Assembly (NCBI GenBank): GCA_900540625.1
Contig: UQGP01000025.1
Location: 1 to 36,498, forward strand
From: an uncultured Porphyromonadaceae bacterium
GTDB taxonomy: Bacteria; Bacteroidota; Bacteroidia; Bacteroidales; Muribaculaceae
Reading direction: 5' to 3'
Length of the DNA: 36,498 bases
Positions 31,608 through 36,498 of this stretch are shown here, piece after piece. The notes below the pieces were generated by a model that was not told where the DNA came from, did not search any database, and saw only the letters and a program-made list of their open reading frames with translations. The stretch's first letter is position 1; each line of letters opens with the position of its first letter. Made by a program: the position numbers and the translations under genes.

Positions 31608-32197
31608 AGATTCTCCATCTTTCCGATACGCATGGATACCATCGTCGGCTGCGGGATTTGCCCGAGGCTGATGTCGTGGTGCATTCAGGCGACATCTGCA
31701 TGGTGGGCTCTGAACAAGAGGCTATCGACTTTCTCAACTGGTTCTGCGATTTGCCATATAAGCATAAGATATTTATCTGCGGCAATCATGACGACTGCCT
31801 TTATGGCGCCAATATAGATGGTCTTGACGAGAATGTCCATTACCTCTGCAACTCCGGTGTAACCATCGACGGAGTGAAGTTCTATGGTGTGCCGATGTTC
31901 ATGGGCGACTGCATCACCCAACGTCAGGAGCGAAACTACTCCAAGATTCCAGCTGACGTTGACGTGCTGATAACCCATATGCCTCCCTATGGAGTATTGG
32001 ACTTCGATGACAGCATAAACTATGGATCAGAAGAACTGCTTCAGCGGGTATCAGAGATAAATCCACGCCTTCATCTTTTCGGCCATATCCATCGTCAGCA
32101 TGGCCAGACCGACAACGGTATCACCCGCTTCTCAAATGGAGCAATAATGAACGAGGATTACACAAATTTACAGATGCCGAATGAAATTTCTTTTTAA
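31604..32197 (+). CDS. Calcineurin-like metallophosphoesterase
   Basis: The 197-residue protein carries all metallophosphoesterase motifs: Asp8 and His10 (SDTHG), Asp30 (HSGDIC), Asn61-His62-Asp63 (CGNHD), His125 (ITHMPPYG) and His161/His163 (GHIHRQHG). Two metal ions would be bound. The short size and lack of extra domains fit a small nucleotide or nucleic-acid phosphodiesterase. It overlaps the nuclease gene by 4 bp, suggesting that the products work together or must be made in step. It is cytoplasmic, with no signal peptide. Confidence 0.92.
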   Translation: MKILHLSDTHGYHRRLRDLPEADVVVHSGDICMVGSEQEAIDFLNWFCDLPYKHKIFICGNHDDCLYGANIDGLDENVHYLCNSGVTIDGVKFYGVPMFMGDCITQRQERNYSKIPADVDVLITHMPPYGVLDFDDSINYGSEELLQRVSEINPRLHLFGHIHRQHGQTDNGITRFSNGAIMNEDYTNLQMPNEISF

Positions 32198-32225
32198 TCG
32201 GAAATGATGTTGCCGATTAAAGTCT

Positions 32226-32233
32226 TAACTTTG
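32226..32233 (+). promoter_or_regulatory. -7 promoter element (TAACTTTG) before the WYL-type fragment
   Basis: TAACTTTG fits TAnnTTTG; the -33 box is not clear. Initiation near 32240 gives a leader of about 20 nt and could also drive the two DUF262 genes. Confidence 0.5.
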
Positions 32234-32259
32234 CGGTGTAATTCAAACAATGCACCGTT

Positions 32260-32676
32260 ATGGTTGATATTCTTCTCAAACGCTACCTCTGGCTGATTGA
32301 CACTCTTCGCAACAAGGGTGAGGTGACTTATGAGGAATTGGCCGATGCCTGGGAGCGGTCTTCTGCCAATGACGAGCATTCATCCCTTTCAAAGAGGACT
32401 CTCTACAATCACTGCCAGGCGGCGCTCAAGCACTTCGGCATTGAGATATCTTGTCGCCGAGGTCGCAATCTCAATTTCTACTACATCGCCAATCCCGAGG
32501 CGTTGGACGGCAGAGGGCTGAACTCTTGGCTTATCGAGAACTTCTCCCTCAATTCCCTTCTTGCCGAGAACAGCGAGATCGCCGAGAAAATTACCTTTTC
32601 CCTCCCCTCGGTATATACACACAGACGCCGCCCCCCAAAGGCCGCCGTCAAAACAAATAACAACCAAATCAACTAA
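32260..32676 (+). pseudogene. N-terminal fragment of a WYL-type transcriptional regulator
   Basis: The 138-residue frame begins MVDILLKRYLWLIDTLRN and has a winged-helix segment (TYEELADAWERS, SKRTLYNHCQAALKHFGI, ISCRRGRNLNFYYIANPE) and the linker WLIENFSLNSLLAENSEIAEKI, as seen in Bacteroidetes WYL-domain regulators. Those are usually about 300 residues or more. Here the sequence changes after residue 110 to a basic, low-complexity tail and stops, with no WYL or C-terminal domain. WYL regulators often control phage-defence genes by sensing a ligand; this fragment could still bind DNA but would lack the sensor. It sits directly upstream of the DUF262 pair. Confidence 0.65.
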
Positions 32677-32696
32677 CAACTAAAAATAATAAAATC

Positions 32697-32771
32697 ATGG
32701 CAGAAACAAATGACAACTGGGAATGTATCGGTAAGGTCAACTTCTTCTGGTACGGATACCGGACAGTGTAG
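32697..32771 (+). pseudogene. Short ORF with strong start context, likely gene remnant
   Basis: After an A-rich leader typical of well-translated Bacteroidetes genes, ATG at 32697 opens 24 codons (MAETNDNWECIGKVNFFWYG, then YRTV) to a TAG. The aromatic-rich peptide looks like the start of a larger protein whose remainder has been replaced by the DUF262 unit. It could also be a leader peptide. No family recognised. Confidence 0.3.
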
Positions 32772-32811
32772 ATTTTCGAAAGGCAATGGAAAATTTCAAA
32801 TAGGCATAAAA

Positions 32812-34623
32812 ATGGCTATTCAAATAAAAACTTGGGTTACAAACCACCTGAAATGCCATTGGCGTGATCGGGTTGTTCGTTCTAATTACAAAGACGATAG
32901 CAGCTCCCAATGGTATCGTTGGATTCAGGTATCAGTGCAAGGACTTAATGATAAAATTAAGTCTCTGCATTATGAATATTATCAAAATCATAGGAAAGCT
33001 GGTGTAGTTTTCCACTTTGAAGATGATTATGCTTCTTCAAATTATTTAGAACTGCGTAGATATGTGCGGAAAGCCACTGCTAAAATCCCAGATTTTGAAT
33101 GGTTCGACCATCAGGATCATGCAAATACCAGCTGTTGGCTAAAAATACAACACCTTGATTCCGAGGAAGAAGTTATAGCTGAATTTGAACGCCTGATGGA
33201 AATTCTCGATCAGGCTATAAAAGATGGTTTAAAAAAAGCTCCATCCTTAGACCTTTTATTGACCTCTCACAATCCAACCTCACAGCCACAACAATCAGAT
33301 ATTGTCAGCATATTTGATGATTGTGAGTCTTCAGAGGTCAGCTTTATGCAAACTGATTTCGAAAAACTGATGTCGTTGCCTCTAAACATACCTGAGTATC
33401 AGCGAAACTATTGTTGGAATAAGGATAATATTACCAATCTTTGGAAATCACTTGCATCTTCTTCAGGTAATATTCATCTTGGCAATATTATCCTTCAGGA
33501 AAGAGATGGCAGATTTGACATCATTGACGGCCAACAGCGACTCATCACGCTAACTCTTTTTGCAATGGCCTTGGGGTATAAGCATCCATTACCACTGCTT
33601 AAATGCAGTTTGCGTTCATCGGCATCGGTTAGAAATATCGCTAATGCAAAATATATCGTTAAGTCATTATGCCAACAGCGTGATAAGACTCTACGCGATA
33701 TGTTTGCTGAGCACTCAGGTCAATCAATTCGTTTTGGCATACTTATCCTAAACAAAGCTACATCGCTTGATTTAGCCTACACATTCTTTAATAGCCAAAA
33801 CTCAAAGGGTGTTCCGTTGTCAGATTATGACCTCCTAAAGGCTCATCATCTACAATATATCTCGAACACCGAACAGGCACGGCACCTTGCCTCACGTTGG
33901 GACAGATTGCTCTCCCAAAAGCCATCTCAGGATTCTGATAAATCAGTGACCGGAATGGATTTGAAAATAGCTATTGGCAAGCATGTGTTCCGTTTGCGTT
34001 CATGGATGCGTCTTAACAATACACTCAAAACCGACCACGCCATACGCGATGAATATGTAGCGGCTCCAATTATTGCTGCTATTCCTCCATTTGGCGAGCG
34101 TTTTTCATTTTATGAAAAAATCCAAGGGGGAACCCATTTCTTTGCTTTCGCCGAGAATTTCGTCGAGCAATATAGAATGTTCATAAAAACCGATGTGTTT
34201 AAGGCTCTGAATGAAATTCTTTCATTCTCATCACATCGTTTTTATAAAGATATCATTGAAACTCTTCTTTTCGGCTATTTCCTGAAATTCAAAACTTTGT
34301 ACCTTGCCGAAGCATTTTTTGCTATCAGTTCCATTATTGCCGATAACCGCTATTCATCCGGTCAAATGAGACGGAAGCGACTCTACGAGCACGCACGAGA
34401 TTCACGCATCGTCATGATGATTGACCAAGCAACTTCTCCAACATTCTTCCTTGCTGAAGCAATGTGTGCAATTTCAGTCAATCCGCTTACCCTTGCCGAT
34501 GAAGAATTAAGAGGTCGGAGATTAGAATTTTACAATGAACTCCGTAAGGGCGTGAAATCCATCTTACCGTTAGTTACGGAAGACAGTATTAAAGTCAAAA
34601 TCAGCGAACTATATGAATACTGA
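32812..34623 (+). CDS. DUF262 (GmrSD N-terminal-like) protein without HNH domain
   Basis: From ATG at 32812 the protein has 603 residues. An upstream in-frame ATG (32710) would add 34 low-complexity residues and is unlikely. Residues 1-165 (MAIQIKTWVTNHLK on) form an extra domain I do not recognise. The DUF262 ParB/sulfiredoxin-like core follows: IPEYQRNYCWNKDN (about 193-206), IHLGNIIL, and the nucleotide-binding DGQQR at 239-243, then FFNSQNSKGVPLSDYDLLKAHH. No DUF1524 HNH motif is found in the rest. DUF262 proteins act in nucleotide-dependent restriction of modified DNA (GmrSD, SspE). The overlap of 11 bp with the next gene suggests the two products form one system. Confidence 0.85.
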   Translation: MAIQIKTWVTNHLKCHWRDRVVRSNYKDDSSSQWYRWIQVSVQGLNDKIKSLHYEYYQNHRKAGVVFHFEDDYASSNYLELRRYVRKATAKIPDFEWFDHQDHANTSCWLKIQHLDSEEEVIAEFERLMEILDQAIKDGLKKAPSLDLLLTSHNPTSQPQQSDIVSIFDDCESSEVSFMQTDFEKLMSLPLNIPEYQRNYCWNKDNITNLWKSLASSSGNIHLGNIILQERDGRFDIIDGQQRLITLTLFAMALGYKHPLPLLKCSLRSSASVRNIANAKYIVKSLCQQRDKTLRDMFAEHSGQSIRFGILILNKATSLDLAYTFFNSQNSKGVPLSDYDLLKAHHLQYISNTEQARHLASRWDRLLSQKPSQDSDKSVTGMDLKIAIGKHVFRLRSWMRLNNTLKTDHAIRDEYVAAPIIAAIPPFGERFSFYEKIQGGTHFFAFAENFVEQYRMFIKTDVFKALNEILSFSSHRFYKDIIETLLFGYFLKFKTLYLAEAFFAISSIIADNRYSSGQMRRKRLYEHARDSRIVMMIDQATSPTFFLAEAMCAISVNPLTLADEELRGRRLEFYNELRKGVKSILPLVTEDSIKVKISELYEY

Positions 34624-36391
34624 CACCCTCAAACGTCCCATGCAATTTACCCCAAAATCCTTATCTGATGATTTTGAAGATATTGTATTTGATATTCCTA
34701 TCTATCAACGCCTATTCGCTTGGCGAGATGACCAAGTGCAAAAGTTGATGGACGATCTCTATGAGGCTTTCCCAACAGGTGAAAATTACTATCTCGGCAT
34801 CCTCACTATCGCACTTAACAATGGTCTTCTTGACTTAATTGATGGTCAGCAGCGAATGACCGTCACTACGTTGATGGCCATAGCATTTATGGAGATTGAA
34901 CCCGAAAATTGTGCTTACTGGGGGAAATATCTTGTTAAAGGGAATCGTCTGCAATTTTCCGCTCGTAACGAGGACAACGACTATATCTTTGCCAGAGCAA
35001 ATGGCGATACTCCGAAGTATGTTAACAGCCACATGGAAGGAGCTATTACCCTAATTAAGCATTGGTGCGAGACGAGAAAGGTAGATGTAGTTAAATTTGC
35101 GGATTACGTATGGCATAATCTCACGTTGTTTTGCAGCTATCTTCCTAAAAATTATGTTGATAACCCGATTGAGTTAAACCGTTATTTCGAAGCGATGAAC
35201 TCAACGGGGCGTCAGCTAAAACAACACGAAATACTTTTAGTTGACTTAATTGCCGGACACCCAAATTCAGTCTCGCTATCTTATTCTTGGCAGAGGATTG
35301 CAGACACAAGAAAACGCCTTGAAGAAAATTGTGATGGCGCTGATGACGAAAAGTCAACTGCAAGAGAGAAGTATAAATGGAATTTGGCTCATCCTGATTC
35401 TATCTTCTCAGACAATAATAAATCTGAAAACAACTTTGAAACCATTGAGTGTATCAAACCAGCTGCCATAGAGAGTTCTAACCCGGAATCTTCAGAATAT
35501 ACCAAAGAAATGTTGATTTCTTTTGAGAACCTGTTATTGATGGCTTTAGCTATTACGCTTAACATTGAACCTTCCTGGCAATTATTCCAACCGGAACACT
35601 TGCTTTCTCGTTTTGAAGAAGCAAAACTTAAAGAAAAGGGACTTATTAATTATTTTTTTGAGACGCTCTATAAGTGCCGCCTCCTAATGGATTATAAGAT
35701 TGTTTGGCAAGAATCAGGTGGTGACTTTGAATATAACATCTTGACTGAAGACAAGGAACATAGGCTTGAAAAATTCCAATCCATGCTCTATGTCGCACAT
35801 CAAAGTGATTTCTACCGCTGGTTGCCTAAATATATAAAGTGGCTAATAGATAATCCTAATAGTTCAAATGTTTCTGAACTTGATGAATTGAAGAAAATCG
35901 ATCGTGAACTTCACCCTTACATTCCTTTGGTTGGTGAACTCAATTATAACGAGGTCGATAGGTATTGGTTTTGGCGTCTCGACTACGAGCTTTGGGATCA
36001 TCGCAATGATAATAACGGATGGTTAGCAAGCCATCCTGAACTCATTGCGATAGTCAACCGTTATGTCTTTCGTGCAAATCGGTCGATTGAGCACCTGCAT
36101 CCTCAGACACCAACAGATAGCAAATCAGATGTATGGGATAGCGAGAATCTAAACCGTTTCGGTAATCTCGCCATGATTTCATCATCTTTTAATTCCCTGC
36201 AAAGTAATGACTCTGCCGGGGTTAAGATGGAGCGCATACATCATCAAATCGAAACGTCGCAATTACAAAGTCTAAAGATGCTACACATGTGGCTTACTTA
36301 TCGTGATGGAGAAACATGGACCAAAGAAAAGGCCAGTCAGCATGAAGAAGTAATGTACCCATATATAGATAATCTATATTCCAAGAATTAA
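34613..36391 (+). CDS. DUF262-DUF1524 protein (GmrSD-like HNH nuclease)
   Basis: The 592-residue protein has both GmrSD modules. The N-terminal DUF262 core carries IPIYQRLFAWRDD (about 28-40), YLGILTI, DGQQR at 77-81 and the FEAMNSTGRQLKQHEILLVDLI segment. The C-terminal DUF1524 module has an HNH-type motif: Glu493-His494-Leu-His496-Pro, then RFGNLAMISSSFNSLQSN with Asn518 and Asn527. A variable charged region (about 230-290) separates them. GmrSD and SspE cleave modified or foreign DNA using NTP hydrolysis by the DUF262 part. Its target and whether the upstream DUF262 protein acts as sensor or partner are unknown. The gene is complete and AT-rich. Confidence 0.9.
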   Translation: MNTDTLKRPMQFTPKSLSDDFEDIVFDIPIYQRLFAWRDDQVQKLMDDLYEAFPTGENYYLGILTIALNNGLLDLIDGQQRMTVTTLMAIAFMEIEPENCAYWGKYLVKGNRLQFSARNEDNDYIFARANGDTPKYVNSHMEGAITLIKHWCETRKVDVVKFADYVWHNLTLFCSYLPKNYVDNPIELNRYFEAMNSTGRQLKQHEILLVDLIAGHPNSVSLSYSWQRIADTRKRLEENCDGADDEKSTAREKYKWNLAHPDSIFSDNNKSENNFETIECIKPAAIESSNPESSEYTKEMLISFENLLLMALAITLNIEPSWQLFQPEHLLSRFEEAKLKEKGLINYFFETLYKCRLLMDYKIVWQESGGDFEYNILTEDKEHRLEKFQSMLYVAHQSDFYRWLPKYIKWLIDNPNSSNVSELDELKKIDRELHPYIPLVGELNYNEVDRYWFWRLDYELWDHRNDNNGWLASHPELIAIVNRYVFRANRSIEHLHPQTPTDSKSDVWDSENLNRFGNLAMISSSFNSLQSNDSAGVKMERIHHQIETSQLQSLKMLHMWLTYRDGETWTKEKASQHEEVMYPYIDNLYSKN

Positions 36392-36498
36392 TATAGGAAT
36401 ATTCAGTTAATGGGCTGGTTGAGATTGTCCTCAATTGACCATATTAATATTTTTGGCTCGACTGTCGCCTTAGATTCGAAAAACGGCAATTTTGGGAG
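36392..36498. other. Non-coding end of window
   Basis: No gene, promoter match or strong hairpin is seen in the last 107 bases after the DUF262-DUF1524 stop. The defence-like region may continue beyond the window. Confidence 0.4.

Noticed and set aside
32710..32811. 34-residue N-terminal extension of the first DUF262 protein
   Set aside because: The extension is low-complexity and overlaps another short ORF; the ATG at 32812 starts the protein-like sequence.

Overview
The window reads as chromosome of a Bacteroidales gut bacterium, most likely in or near the Muribaculaceae. Genes lack clear Shine-Dalgarno sites. Many are preceded by the Bacteroidetes promoter pattern TTTG-N19/20-TAnnTTTG. 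The gene content also fits: a DUF2795 protein, a PduO-type cobalamin adenosyltransferase beside a SurA-like foldase, and an ftsY-rimO pair. No rRNA, tRNA or CRISPR array was found.

Layout. (1) 1-3.9 kb: an IS4-family element whose transposase has one in-frame stop, 27 bp upstream of a DUF2075 (Schlafen-type) helicase gene with a PD-(D/E)xK-like N-terminus, followed by an IS-scarred spacer. (2) 4-8.5 kb, minus strand: DUF2795 protein, cobalamin adenosyltransferase, periplasmic prolyl isomerase and guaB. (3) 8.5-9.3 kb: a possible small RNA with its own promoter and terminator, a 143-bp solo end of the same IS, dispersed IS-end-like repeats and G-rich repeats. (4) 9.3-17.2 kb, minus strand: a tight six-gene run ftsY-rimO-isochorismate synthase-SGNH-SGNH-MBOAT, the last three forming a likely envelope O-acylation module. 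(5) 17.4-19.6 kb: one polypeptide joining a MalY/PatB-type PLP enzyme to diaminopimelate epimerase. (6) 19.6-21.3 kb, plus strand: promoter, folded leader, a 57-residue ORF, a 345-residue unknown protein and a truncated N-formylglutamate amidohydrolase-like gene that stops in a dispersed repeat. (7) 21.4-25.7 kb: leucine-rich-repeat protein and rubredoxin (minus), then a four-gene plus-strand operon (hexapeptide acetyltransferase, tag, alpha/beta hydrolase, DUF2284). (8) 25.9-30.4 kb: unknown secreted protein, PfkB sugar kinase, and a cupin / HxlR regulator / zinc alcohol dehydrogenase cluster with a readable operator. (9) 30.4-36.4 kb, AT-rich, plus strand: a probable defence or restriction island holding an overlapping PD-(D/E)xK-like nuclease and metallophosphoesterase pair, the N-terminal remnant of a WYL-type regulator, and two overlapping DUF262 (GmrSD-related) genes of which only the second keeps the DUF1524 HNH motif.

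The observations most worth follow-up are the paired DUF262 genes, the nuclease-phosphoesterase pair with its switch-like leader, the PatB-DapF fusion, the small RNA candidate at 8.7 kb, the folded leader at 19.7 kb, and the repeat family found at several breakpoints. All calls come from reading the sequence; no database search was run.
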